NCBI RefSeq assembly: GCF_029626105.1
Contig: NZ_JARUBH010000009.1
Coordinates: 1,054,001-1,118,000, forward strand
Reading direction: 5' to 3'
DNA: 64,000 nucleotides
DNA from: Solwaraspora sp. WMMD792
GTDB lineage: Bacteria > Actinomycetota > Actinomycetes > Mycobacteriales > Micromonosporaceae
Of the stretch, positions 23,268-33,113 are shown piece by piece (the first letter of the stretch is position 1; each line of letters starts with the position of its first letter). Position numbers and translations under genes: made by a program. Under the pieces are notes generated by a model, which saw only the letters and a program-made list of their open reading frames with translations, ran no database searches and was not told the origin of the DNA.

Positions 23268-24163
23268 TGATCAGCGTCAACGAGGCGTTCTACAAGTTCC
23301 GCAGCAAACTGGAGACCACCGACACCGAGGATGCATCCGCAAGCGCGCGGCAGAAACGGATCCGCGAGCAGCTCGACGCCGACGAGACCCTCGACATCAT
23401 CAGGGATTTCCTCACCGGGGCATACCGCCGGCACACGAAGACCAAACCGCTACGTGACGTTGACATCATGATCGTGCTGGGCAACACCGAATACCTCGAC
23501 CGACACCCCCACGACATCCTCGAAGTCGTACGGACCGCGCTGGTCCCCTACTACGGTGAGGCCCGCGTCTGCTGCGACCGGCGTGCGGTCCGGGTGGACT
23601 TTGGGGTCCGGATCGTTGACGACGTCAGCGACGCCGACGAGGTTGTGTCCTTTGACGTCGTACCTGCCTTCCTCAACGACGACCACTATCTGATTCCGGA
23701 CGACGTCACCGGAGAGTGGGTCCACACCAACCCCGAACTGCACTACGACGCGGCAAGGGACGCTAACCAGGGCTTCGCGGACCAGTGGAAACCACTCGTC
23801 AAGATGATCAAGAAGTGGAACGAGATCGCCGGCCACCCTGTCGAGCCGTCGTTCCTTATCGAGGTCATTGCCCTAAAGTTGATTAGCGGCCCGTGGACCG
23901 GCAGCCACCCCCGCGAGCTACGGCAGTTCTTCGCTAGCGCCGCCAGCCGCATTGATGAGGGCTGGCCGGACCCGGCCAACATCGGGCCCGACGTCTCCGA
24001 CGTCGTGGACAACGATCCAGTGCAGATGGACACCGCCCGCAAGGCGCTCCGAGCCGCCGAGGCTGCCTGCACCGCAGCGATCAATCTCGACCGAAGCGGG
24101 CGCACCGCCGAAGCCCTCAACGCCTGGCGTGCCTTGTTCGGCCCCCTGTTCCCGCTCTCATGA
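23267..24163 (+). CDS. CD-NTase (cGAS/DncV-like) nucleotidyltransferase of CBASS
   Basis: A 298-residue nucleotidyltransferase. The catalytic segment reads TGAYRRHTKTKPLRDVDIMI: the two metal-binding Asp (DVD) are present, but the usual Gly-Ser of the G-S motif is Gly-Ala. A third acidic residue follows in VSFDVVPAF. The C-terminal part has the OAS1-like helical region (VKMIKKWNEIAG, IEVIALKLI). It would make a cyclic oligonucleotide that opens the downstream effector. The start codon shares a base with the HORMA stop. Confidence 0.88.
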   Translation: MISVNEAFYKFRSKLETTDTEDASASARQKRIREQLDADETLDIIRDFLTGAYRRHTKTKPLRDVDIMIVLGNTEYLDRHPHDILEVVRTALVPYYGEARVCCDRRAVRVDFGVRIVDDVSDADEVVSFDVVPAFLNDDHYLIPDDVTGEWVHTNPELHYDAARDANQGFADQWKPLVKMIKKWNEIAGHPVEPSFLIEVIALKLISGPWTGSHPRELRQFFASAASRIDEGWPDPANIGPDVSDVVDNDPVQMDTARKALRAAEAACTAAINLDRSGRTAEALNAWRALFGPLFPLS

Positions 24164-25080
24164 TCAGCATCCCTGCAGGGCGGCCGGTGCCCGAAGGATC
24201 TTCCGCCCACATCTCCCAACGCCAGAACGAGCCCCAGCACCTCAAACGGCTGCACGCCTACAGCCGCGACTACCAGGTCGCTCTCCGGTGGCGGCGCGGC
24301 CGCGCCCTCGGCACGTTCGCGCTTGCCGCAGTCGGCCCGTTCATCTCGTTGTTCATCCCGGCCACCACTGACCTGATCGCCGCCATCAGCGCCGGATGGC
24401 TCGTGCTCGGCCGCACCCTGCTGACCGGAATGGAACAGCGAGCCACCCAGCACGCCGCACGAGTACAGGAGCTCTACGACACTAACCTCTTCCATCTACC
24501 GTGGAACGCCGCGCTCGCCGGCCGCAAACCCGCCCCCGAAGACGTAGCCGCCTCTGCCCACCACATCACCGACGACAGCAAATACCGCAACTGGTATAGC
24601 ATCGATCTCGGGACCACACCCTGGCCCGCCGACGTATTGCTCTGTCAACGCCAAAGCATGGTGTGGAGCCGCCAAGAACACCGCGCCTACAGCGCAACCG
24701 TCCTGACCACTGGCGTGATCTGGTTCATCATCGGACTCGTCATCGCGCTCGCACGCGACCTGAGCCTTGCCGACTATCTAATCAAAATTTTCCTACCAAG
24801 CGCTCCAGCGTTCCTCGACACCATCGAGCTTGCCCGGCAGCATTGGCAACACGCCAACCTCCGCCAGCAGGCCGAACACAAGATCGACGATCTCTGGCAT
24901 GCCTACATCACTCAGCCCGGAACGCTCGCCGTCAGTGACTGCCGGGAGGTCCAAGACGCCGCCTTCTTGCTTCGCCGCGACGGACCCCGCGTACCGAACC
25001 TGTTCTACAGACTCCGTAGAGCAAGGTCAGAAGCTAACACCAAAGCTGGAACCGCAGCCCTACTGAGCGGAGGTTCATAG
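24160..25080 (+). CDS. S-4TM family putative pore-forming effector
   Basis: A 306-residue membrane protein with two hydrophobic hairpins (residues about 45-90, FALAAVGPFISLFIPA; and about 180-220, TVLTTGVIWFIIGLVIALA) separated by a cytoplasmic segment with the family signature LYDTNLFHLPWN. S-4TM proteins are known effectors linked to CD-NTases and are thought to damage the membrane on binding the cyclic nucleotide. The ATG overlaps the CD-NTase stop. It is the last gene of the operon. Confidence 0.85.
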   Translation: MISIPAGRPVPEGSSAHISQRQNEPQHLKRLHAYSRDYQVALRWRRGRALGTFALAAVGPFISLFIPATTDLIAAISAGWLVLGRTLLTGMEQRATQHAARVQELYDTNLFHLPWNAALAGRKPAPEDVAASAHHITDDSKYRNWYSIDLGTTPWPADVLLCQRQSMVWSRQEHRAYSATVLTTGVIWFIIGLVIALARDLSLADYLIKIFLPSAPAFLDTIELARQHWQHANLRQQAEHKIDDLWHAYITQPGTLAVSDCREVQDAAFLLRRDGPRVPNLFYRLRRARSEANTKAGTAALLSGGS

Positions 25081-25134
25081 CCATCGTGTACATCCAAGTG
25101 ATGCTTTTCCCGCTCCGATGACCACGAGAGGTCT

Positions 25135-25671
25135 CTATCGAAGGGGGTGCCTAGTCGTACGAAGCGCTCTGGTGATGACGTCCCAGCGGAACTGCCCGCC
25201 CTCATGCTCAGGCTTGAGGGCCTCGGTCTCGGTGAACTGGACGCCGAGATCCGTCAGGGTCCGGACGGATGCTCGGTAGGCGGGATGCTGGGTGAGGGCC
25301 GGCTTGGCGTACGGCGAAACGATCATCGGCAGCCGGGCACCGAGAGTCTCGTTGAGTACGCCCAGCGCCAAGTTGTCGCTGATCCCGCTGGCCCACTTGT
25401 TGATCGTGTTGAACGACGCCGGGGCCACCACGACGGCGTCGGCGTGCGGCAACGTTCCCTGCTCGTCAGGGGCGCGAAGTCGTGACGCGACCGGAAAGCC
25501 TGTCTGGGATGCAAGCCTGTCCGTGTCGATCCAGGTCGCCGCAGTAGGTGTGACGATCAGGCATACCGACCATCCATCGGCCTGCAACAGGGCGACGCAC
25601 TCGTCGATGTTGCGAATCGGCGGAGCAGCGGAGGAGATCAGGTACAGCGTCGGTTTTCCGGTGCCAGCCAT
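25135..25671 (-). CDS. Flavoprotein (phosphopantothenoylcysteine decarboxylase-like)
   Basis: A 178-residue flavoprotein of the Dfp/EpiD fold. It opens with LYLISSAAPPIRNIDECVAL, with FMN-site segments LIVTPTAATWID, ADAVVVAPASFNTINKWASG and GISDNLALGVLNE, and PMIVSPYAKPAL. Stand-alone members decarboxylate cysteine derivatives or act as unknown FMN enzymes. It begins 2 bases after the stop of the upstream regulator gene, so the two are coupled; the pairing is frequent in Streptomyces and relatives, with unknown purpose. Confidence 0.8.
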   Translation of the reverse strand: MAGTGKPTLYLISSAAPPIRNIDECVALLQADGWSVCLIVTPTAATWIDTDRLASQTGFPVASRLRAPDEQGTLPHADAVVVAPASFNTINKWASGISDNLALGVLNETLGARLPMIVSPYAKPALTQHPAYRASVRTLTDLGVQFTETEALKPEHEGGQFRWDVITRALRTTRHPLR

Positions 25672-25673
25672 AA

Positions 25674-26948
25674 TCAGTTGGTATCGATCCTGGCGCGCAC
25701 TGCCAAGGCGCGCAGACCGGGTGTGGCGGCGCGACGTTCCCTGGCCAGCATCGTGGTGACAAGTGTGCGGGCCTGATCGTGCACCTGGAAGATCTGAGGT
25801 GCGGTGCGCTCGGCTGCCAGAAGGTGCAGCAGAGCTGACGGGTCGCCGCCCGGCTGCGCGGTGAACGCCGCAGCGAGGTCGAGGTGGACCTGAGCCCGCC
25901 GGCTCACCAGTGATGGCGGCAGGGTCGACGTGTCGATGCGTTCACCGAGCTCGACTGCAGTGTTGAACTGGCGAACGTTGACGGCGGTGGTCACCCGGTG
26001 GATCAGCACGTTCGTCGGACCGAATCCGGTCCAGAAGTAGTTCCGGTCCTTCCCCAACTGGTCGGCCAGAACCGCTGCGTCGTCCAGGTGACCGAGCGCA
26101 ATCTTCGTCTTGCCGCGCCGTGCGGCGACGAGCGCCAGTAGCAACGTCAATGATCCGCTCACCGACAAGGCTGCAGGGCTGGACCGGTCAGGTATCCGGG
26201 CGAGCCCCTCCGCCGCTGCGTCTGCTGCGTCCGCGACGTGCCCAGGGGAGGCCAGCAGAGCGCACGCCACCGAATAGACGGCGGCTGCTGCGAGGTTGTC
26301 GGCACCGGCCTGTTCCGCACTGCGTAGCGCTCGGTCAGCCGCCACCCAGGCGAGGCCGGGATCACCAAGTTTGAGGGCCAATTTCGACACCGCCAGATGA
26401 GCTGCCCCGAGGATGCCGAGTGCGCGGTGCTGCTCCACACCGCGCCGGGCGGCGCCGTCCGCTCGGTGCGCGAGGTCGGGCAGCAGTCTCACCAGGTCGG
26501 CATACTCCGCCCGTTGGTAGGCCAGGTGCGCCGCACCAACAGCGTTTCGCAACTGCACAAGATCCACTCCGCCGCTACCCGCCGCTTCGGCGGGGGTGAA
26601 CATCTGTCGCCGTCGCAGCTCAGCCGCCAGCTGGCTGGTGGGTGTGGAGAACGCTGCCGGGCCACGTGATCCCCCTGCCGATGTGCTGCCACTGTTCGGC
26701 AATCGGCGGTGCGGGCGAAAGCCCAGCTCCTCGTCACTGTTGACCCTGAGCACGCTCCGCAAAGCGCGCCTCAGCTCGTTGTCCGGGTAACGCACTCTGC
26801 CAGTCTCGATCTTTCCCACGTGGTTGGCGTTAAAAGCTGCCCGAGCGGCCCGCTCAGGATCGCCGTGCCGAACAACGTTGACGGCATCGGCAAGCTCCCG
26901 GCGTGACAGCCCTTGCCGTTCCCTCGCGGCGCGGAACAACTCGTTCAT
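25674..26948 (-). CDS. XRE family HTH regulator with TPR-like C-terminal domain
   Basis: A 424-residue regulator: N-terminal HTH (FRAARERQGLSRRELADAV, then NANHVGKIETGRVRYP), followed by about 300 residues of alpha-helical repeats (AEYADLVRLLPDLAHRADGA; LAWVAADRALRSAEQAGADN) like TPR sensors. The ATG at 26948 follows GGGGG at about 7 bases; longer frames lack similarity. It is paired with the flavoprotein downstream. Such regulators often control linked metabolic or secondary genes. Confidence 0.83.
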   Translation of the reverse strand: MNELFRAARERQGLSRRELADAVNVVRHGDPERAARAAFNANHVGKIETGRVRYPDNELRRALRSVLRVNSDEELGFRPHRRLPNSGSTSAGGSRGPAAFSTPTSQLAAELRRRQMFTPAEAAGSGGVDLVQLRNAVGAAHLAYQRAEYADLVRLLPDLAHRADGAARRGVEQHRALGILGAAHLAVSKLALKLGDPGLAWVAADRALRSAEQAGADNLAAAAVYSVACALLASPGHVADAADAAAEGLARIPDRSSPAALSVSGSLTLLLALVAARRGKTKIALGHLDDAAVLADQLGKDRNYFWTGFGPTNVLIHRVTTAVNVRQFNTAVELGERIDTSTLPPSLVSRRAQVHLDLAAAFTAQPGGDPSALLHLLAAERTAPQIFQVHDQARTLVTTMLARERRAATPGLRALAVRARIDTN

Positions 26949-27313
26949 CGGCGTGCCCCCATCCGGACGATCGGCCCACCGCCCAGCGTAGAGGCATTGA
27001 CCCGATCCGTCACGACCAGCCGAGTGCACTTTGACCTGACTGAGGCTCACGGCCCGAGTGGGAATCCCTCATCCGAATTCTCTTCCCGGGAACGCGTATC
27101 AGTTCCCCTCCCTTACCGCTTCTGCCAGGGCTACCGAGACGTCCACTGTATTCACGGTTCGATCGGCGTCCGCCCAGCGCCACGAACCGCTTGCCGCCGT
27201 CGGTGTCCCCCCGTCGCTGGCGGCGGCAAGCCCAAACCCGTACGGAGATTGGAGAACCTTCTTGTGCCTTCTCCTCACAACAGTGGTCGGCGTGCTGGCT
27301 GGGCTGGGTTGGC
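26949..27313. promoter_or_regulatory. Divergent intergenic region with a GGGAAC inverted repeat
   Basis: No gene recognised in 365 bases. It holds GGGAAC-8-GTTCCC (27088-27107), a plausible operator for the divergent XRE protein or its neighbours. The sequence around 27055-27120 is less GC-rich than the flanks. Confidence 0.4.
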
Positions 27314-27505
27314 GTGGTGGGTGGGTTCGTGTTGTGTCGGTGTCGGCACCGGTGGTGTCCGGTGTGTGGGCAGACGTTGACCTGCCGGGACTGCACCGCG
27401 CCGATCGAGCGGACCTGGGGCACCACGCCACCACCACCGGCTCCGCCGCAGTCGGGCCCACGCGGGCGGCGGTGGCGCAACCAGGCCGGGGTGCAGCACC
27501 GGTGA
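27314..27505 (+). CDS. Small protein with zinc-ribbon-like cysteines
   Basis: About 63 residues. A hydrophobic start (VVGGFVL) is followed by CRCRHRWCPVCGQTLTCRDC, four to six Cys that could bind zinc. The TGA at 27503-27505 overlaps the next gene's GTG (27502), which supports translation. The start is uncertain: GTG codons at 27314 and 27317 fit, and the frame is open back to 27191. A membrane-anchored zinc-ribbon peptide is possible. Confidence 0.5.
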   Translation: MVGGFVLCRCRHRWCPVCGQTLTCRDCTAPIERTWGTTPPPPAPPQSGPRGRRWRNQAGVQHR

Positions 27506-27750
27506 CCGGGCTGGACGACGTGCTGCATGTGCCCGTACGGCCGGTCTGGTCCTGTTCGGGGTGTGGGCCGCGGGTCGACTGGCCCTGCGGGTACGCGCGC
27601 GCCGAGCTGACCGCAAACCTGGACCCGATCTCCCGCAGCATGTACGCGGCCGAGCGGATGGTCGAGGCGATCGCCGACCTGCCGGCCGAGGCGACGCCGG
27701 GGGAGCTGTTCACCCGGTTCCTGGCCTGGACGAGGCGGGCCGGCCGGTGA
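27502..27750 (+). CDS. Conserved actinobacterial hypothetical protein with Cys pair
   Basis: An 82-residue protein: DVLHVPVRPVWSCSGCGP, then WPCGYARAELTANL and a helical end PGELFTRFLAWTRRAGR. The pattern W-x-C-x-x-C followed by W-P-C and a helix is shared by small actinobacterial proteins of unknown function. It overlaps both neighbours by four bases (GTGA), so the three genes are coupled. Confidence 0.65.
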   Translation: MTGLDDVLHVPVRPVWSCSGCGPRVDWPCGYARAELTANLDPISRSMYAAERMVEAIADLPAEATPGELFTRFLAWTRRAGR

Positions 27751-28511
27751 CCGTCTACCGCACCTGCACCCGCGACTGGTCCACCACGTCACCCGCAGCG
27801 GCACCGGCACCGCTGGCGGAGCAGGCCGTACCGTTGCCGCCGTCCGGTTGGCTCGCCGACGAGCTGTTCCTGATCGCCCACGACGACGTGACCGGCGGGC
27901 TGCGGGTGCCGGCCGGGGCCATTCGGCGTGGGTTGGCCGCCGCGATGCTCGCCGACCTGGCCTTCGTCGGCGCGGTCACGGTGGCCGCGTCCGGCATGGT
28001 GGTCACCGGTACGGCCGCGCCGGGTGCCGTCGACCCGTGGGGGCGGACGGTGCTGCGCTGGATCGAGACTGACACACCGCACCCGCCGGCCGCCTGGCTC
28101 GACCGGCTCGCCGGGCACGCGTACCGCAGTGTCGCCGACCGGCTGACGGTCGCCGGGGTGGTCCGGCCGCGTACGGTCCGCCGCTGGTGGTGGCGTCGGG
28201 ACACCGCATACCCGGCGGTGGACACGAACGTCGCCGCCTGGCCGTGGGCGCGGCTGACGATGCGGGTACGCCGCCACACCCGCCTCACCGTGCACGACAG
28301 CACGCTGGCCCGACTCTGTGTGGCGACCGGACTCGGCGGCCACGTCCTCGGCGCGGACACCCTCCCCGCCCGACGACAACTCCGGCAACTGCTCACCCCC
28401 GTACCGCCGGGGATCGACCAGCTGGTGCGGCACCTGGCCGCCGCCGACCGACGAAGCCGGCACAGCCAGCACGACCGACGGAGCCGGCACGGCCGACAGG
28501 GCCGGCGGTGA
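27747..28511 (+). CDS. GPP34 (GOLPH3/VPS74) family phosphoprotein
   Basis: A 254-residue protein of the GPP34 family: LADELFLIAHDDVTGGLRVP, a helix AIRRGLAAAMLADLAFVGAV and RTVRRWWWRRDTAYPAV. Eukaryotic relatives bind phosphoinositides; bacterial roles, especially in actinobacteria where the family is abundant, are unknown. The C-terminus is a basic Arg/Ser/His-rich tail made by imperfect repeats (GACGAAGCCGGCAC-like). GTG start overlaps the previous stop. Confidence 0.75.
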   Translation: MTVYRTCTRDWSTTSPAAAPAPLAEQAVPLPPSGWLADELFLIAHDDVTGGLRVPAGAIRRGLAAAMLADLAFVGAVTVAASGMVVTGTAAPGAVDPWGRTVLRWIETDTPHPPAAWLDRLAGHAYRSVADRLTVAGVVRPRTVRRWWWRRDTAYPAVDTNVAAWPWARLTMRVRRHTRLTVHDSTLARLCVATGLGGHVLGADTLPARRQLRQLLTPVPPGIDQLVRHLAAADRRSRHSQHDRRSRHGRQGRR

Positions 28512-28544
28512 CCGCGACCGCCGGCCCCACCGGCCCAGGCGCCT

Positions 28545-28582
28545 GCCTCGGGGCCAGACCCGTCAGTGCCTGACCCCGAGGC
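28545..28582. terminator. Bidirectional terminator between GPP34 and xylanase genes
   Basis: Perfect 9-bp arms (GCCTCGGGG at 28545-28553 and complement at 28574-28582) around a 20-nt loop, between two convergent genes. Confidence 0.6.
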
Positions 28583-28588
28583 GAGGGG

Positions 28589-30041
<1,453 letters not shown>

Positions 30042-31052
30042 TCAGTGCGGGTACGCGCGAGGGATGCGGGTGGCAACCTCGTCGCGGAACGCTTCGATGC
30101 GCGTGATCACCTGCCGTCTGCCGTAGGTGTTCTCGATCCGGTCGAGGTAGAGGCACCGGGCGGCGAGCGCGTCGAGGCCGACGGTGAAGTAGACCGCCAT
30201 CAGCGGGTTGACGAACAGCGCGCTGCCGCTGGTGCGCCTGGTGAAGTGCACGTCGCCGAACTCGCCGGCGGTGGCCGCCGCGATCTGCCCGTTGACGATG
30301 CTCGGCCGCTGCGGTGTCGCTGCCTGGGCGTCGGCGACCGCGTCCCGGTAGAGCGTGGCTTCCCTGCTGGTGCGGGGGATCGACAACGCCCCGAGGTACC
30401 CGCCGTCGCGGTCCAGCGCGGCGATGTTCTCCAGCACCTGCACGTGGTTGACGCCGTGGTAGGCGTCGATGCCGAAGCCGAGGCAGGTCACCAGCTTGAC
30501 GGGGAGGTCGATGCCGGCTACGGCGGCGACGCTGGTGAGGTCCTCGACGGGGGTGCCGAGTGCGCTTTCGTCGCCGCGCAGCAGGATGTCGGTGCCGCCG
30601 TCGACCAGGACCACCGCGTCGATGTCGTGCCGGTCGATCAGGAAACGGTACGCGTCGCGCAGCGGCTGTACGCCGAGCGGTGGCAAGGCGTACACGGTGG
30701 ACGGCAGGTCGTGGGCGGCCAGCCACCGGGCGAGGGTGCCTTCGGGGAAGTACCAGTCCGGGCTGGTCGTTTCCGGTGTGACGGCGACGACGTGTTCGGC
30801 CACCCACGCGTCACGGTTGACGAGTTCGAGTTCGGAGAACGACAGGTTGGCCAGGTGGACCCGCACGCCGCTGTGCCACAGCGCGAAGGCCAGCGGTAGT
30901 CCGGCGTACACGTCGAAGCCGCCGCCGGCACCGGCGATCAGGACGTTGCGGGCCGGGGCCAGCGCGGCGAACAGCGGCGGGGTGGTCAACGAGTACGGCG
31001 TCGGGCTCGCCGACGACGCGGCGGGGTTCGTCACCGCCTGATCATCGGTCAT
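30042..31052 (-). CDS. DUF1152 family protein
   Basis: A 336-residue cytoplasmic protein of family DUF1152, function unknown. Typical segments are NVLIAGAGGGFDVYAGLPLA, HDIDAVVLVDGGTDILLRGD, CLGFGIDAYHGVNH and the C-terminal IENTYGRRQVITRIEAFRD. The glycine-rich N-terminal loop could bind a nucleotide. Start chosen at the ATG at 31052; the longer frame has no similarity. It sits between two secreted glycoside hydrolases with no evident link to them. Confidence 0.8.
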   Translation of the reverse strand: MTDDQAVTNPAASSASPTPYSLTTPPLFAALAPARNVLIAGAGGGFDVYAGLPLAFALWHSGVRVHLANLSFSELELVNRDAWVAEHVVAVTPETTSPDWYFPEGTLARWLAAHDLPSTVYALPPLGVQPLRDAYRFLIDRHDIDAVVLVDGGTDILLRGDESALGTPVEDLTSVAAVAGIDLPVKLVTCLGFGIDAYHGVNHVQVLENIAALDRDGGYLGALSIPRTSREATLYRDAVADAQAATPQRPSIVNGQIAAATAGEFGDVHFTRRTSGSALFVNPLMAVYFTVGLDALAARCLYLDRIENTYGRRQVITRIEAFRDEVATRIPRAYPH

Positions 31053-31167
31053 CGTGGCAAATGTGATCGCTAACCACGGTACGGCTGCCGGGCCCGGGTG
31101 GCGCGTCGCGCGGGCCGGCGCACCGGGCAGAAACAGTTCGACGAAGGCGCGAATCGGTTCTAAACGA

Positions 31168-31223
31168 TGTCGGCAGCGACAACTCATTTACACCGACCGA
31201 TGTCAGCGTTAACATTGCTGACA
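31168..31223 (+). promoter_or_regulatory. LacI-type operator candidates upstream of alpha-galactosidase
   Basis: Within the 363-base divergent region 31053-31415. TGTCAGC-9-GCTGACA (31201-31223) is a perfect 7-bp inverted repeat around GTTAAC, the usual form of LacI/GalR-family operators. A shorter TGTCG-4-CGACA lies at 31168-31181. Sugar-dependent repression of the galactosidase gene is likely but no LacI gene lies in the window. Confidence 0.55.
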
Positions 31224-31415
31224 CCTTCGTGACGTCGCCCGGCATCCGTACCACGGGAGCCGACCGGACCCGCCCCGACGGGACGGCCTGCAGGTCACCG
31301 GCCGCACCACCGGCCGAACGCCGGAGACGGCCGTCCCGCCTCCGGTGCCGGCTGCCCGACCGCCGTGGCGATGTCCATCCGCCACCGGTCGATACCGGTA
31401 GACAAGGAGATGCAC

Positions 31416-33068
31416 GTGTGGAAACCCAAGAAGTGGCTGACTGCGGTCCTGGGCGTGCTCGCGATGACGCTCGCGACGACCGTGGCGAGTGAAGGCGTGG
31501 CCCCCACGCCGGCACAGGCGCTGGACAACGGGGTCGCCCGTACGCCGCCGATGGGGTGGAACACCTGGAACACCTTCGGCTGCAACATCAACGAGACGCT
31601 GATCCGCCAGATGGCCGACGCCATCGTCAACCACGGGCTGCGCGACCTCGGCTACAAGTACGTCGTCGTCGACGACTGCTGGTTCAACCCGAACCGGGAC
31701 GCGCAGGGCAACCTGCAGGCCCACCCGCAGCGGTTCCCCAGCGGCATGAAGGCTCTCGGTGACTACCTGCACTCCCGTGGCCTGCTGTTCGGCATCTACC
31801 AGGTGCCGTTGGACCGGACCTGCGCCCAGTACTTCGGCTCCTTCCCCGGCGCCACCGGCAGCCTCAACCACGAGTACCAGGACGCCCGGCAGTTCGCCGC
31901 CTGGGGCGTCGACTACCTGAAGTACGACTGGTGCTCGCCGACCGGCACCATCAACGACCAGGTGGCCCGGTTCAGCATCATGCGCGACGCGCTCGCGTCC
32001 ACCGGCCGGCCGATCGTCTACAGCATCAACTCGAACAGCATCCACGAGAAGACCGGACCGCAGCGCAACTGGAGCGACGTGGCCAACCTCTGGCGCACCA
32101 CCGAGGACATCACCAACACGTGGGACAGCGGCCAGACAAACGGCTACCCGATGGGCGTCAAGAACATCGTCGACGTCAACGTGCCACTGGCCGGCTACGC
32201 CGGACCCGGCGGGTTCAACGACCCGGACATGATGGAGATCGGCAACGGCGGCATGAACGACACCGAGATGCGCAGCCACTTCGCGCTCTGGGCGATCATG
32301 GCGGCCCCGCTGATGATGGGCAACGACCTGCGCTCAGCCAGCACGGCGACGCTGAACATCCTGCGTAACCAGAACCTGATCGCCATCAACCAGGACTCCC
32401 TCGGGCTGCAGGCGGTCCAGATCTCCCATGACGGCACCCGTCGGGTGCTGGCCAAGCGCCTGGCCAACGGCGACGTCGCGGTCGCCCTGTTCAACCAGGG
32501 CAACTCGACCACGACGGTCTCCACCACGGCGGCGGCGATCGGCAAGTCCGGCTCCTCGTTCACCCTGCTCGATGCCTGGACCAACGGCACCTCGACCACC
32601 TCCGGCAACATCTCGGCGAGTGTCCCTGCGCATGGCACGGTGGTCTACCGGGTCAGCGGCGGCGGCACCGTCGACCCGCCGACCCCGACCACCTTCCGGC
32701 TGCGCAGCGAGTCGTCAGGCCGCTGCCTCGACCTGGACAACTCCAACACCGCCAACGGCACCGGCACGCTGATCTGGGACTGTCACAGCAACCCCAACCA
32801 GCAGATCACCCAGAACGGCCAGACGCTGCGGGTCCTCGGCAAGTGCCTGGACATCCCGAGCAACGCGACCAACGGCTCCCGGGTCGTGGTCTGGGACTGC
32901 CACGGTGGTGCCAACCAGCAGTGGACGCTCAACGGCAACGGCACGGTGAGCAGCGTCCAGTTCCCGTCGCTGTGTCTGGACGTCAACGGCAATGCGACCG
33001 CCAACGGCACGGCGGTAATCGTCTGGTCCTGCCACGGCAACGCCAACCAGCGCTGGGCCCGCGCGTAG
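31416..33068 (+). CDS. Secreted GH27 alpha-galactosidase with ricin-type CBM13
   Basis: A 550-residue secreted enzyme. After a signal peptide (KKWLTAVLGVLAMTLATTVA to AQA) the GH27 barrel starts NGVARTPPMGWNTWNTFGCN. The nucleophile Asp is in YLKYDWCSP and the acid/base Asp in GFNDPDMMEIGN. A beta-sandwich and a CBM13 with QxW repeats (GRCLDLDNSN, GKCLDIPSNA, SLCLDVNGNA) follow. I chose the GTG at 31416, six bases after AAGGAG; the ATG at 31410 touches that site. It releases galactose from galactomannan side chains. Confidence 0.94.
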   Translation: MWKPKKWLTAVLGVLAMTLATTVASEGVAPTPAQALDNGVARTPPMGWNTWNTFGCNINETLIRQMADAIVNHGLRDLGYKYVVVDDCWFNPNRDAQGNLQAHPQRFPSGMKALGDYLHSRGLLFGIYQVPLDRTCAQYFGSFPGATGSLNHEYQDARQFAAWGVDYLKYDWCSPTGTINDQVARFSIMRDALASTGRPIVYSINSNSIHEKTGPQRNWSDVANLWRTTEDITNTWDSGQTNGYPMGVKNIVDVNVPLAGYAGPGGFNDPDMMEIGNGGMNDTEMRSHFALWAIMAAPLMMGNDLRSASTATLNILRNQNLIAINQDSLGLQAVQISHDGTRRVLAKRLANGDVAVALFNQGNSTTTVSTTAAAIGKSGSSFTLLDAWTNGTSTTSGNISASVPAHGTVVYRVSGGGTVDPPTPTTFRLRSESSGRCLDLDNSNTANGTGTLIWDCHSNPNQQITQNGQTLRVLGKCLDIPSNATNGSRVVVWDCHGGANQQWTLNGNGTVSSVQFPSLCLDVNGNATANGTAVIVWSCHGNANQRWARA

Positions 33069-33113
33069 CCGGACGCGTCCGTCTCCACTCACGGCGTCAC
33101 TGGGAGATTCCTG

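Noticed and set aside
27058-27501. Upstream extension of the 82-residue protein
   Set aside because: Sequence before the GTG at 27502 is unlike the conserved domain and overlaps the Cys-rich frame.
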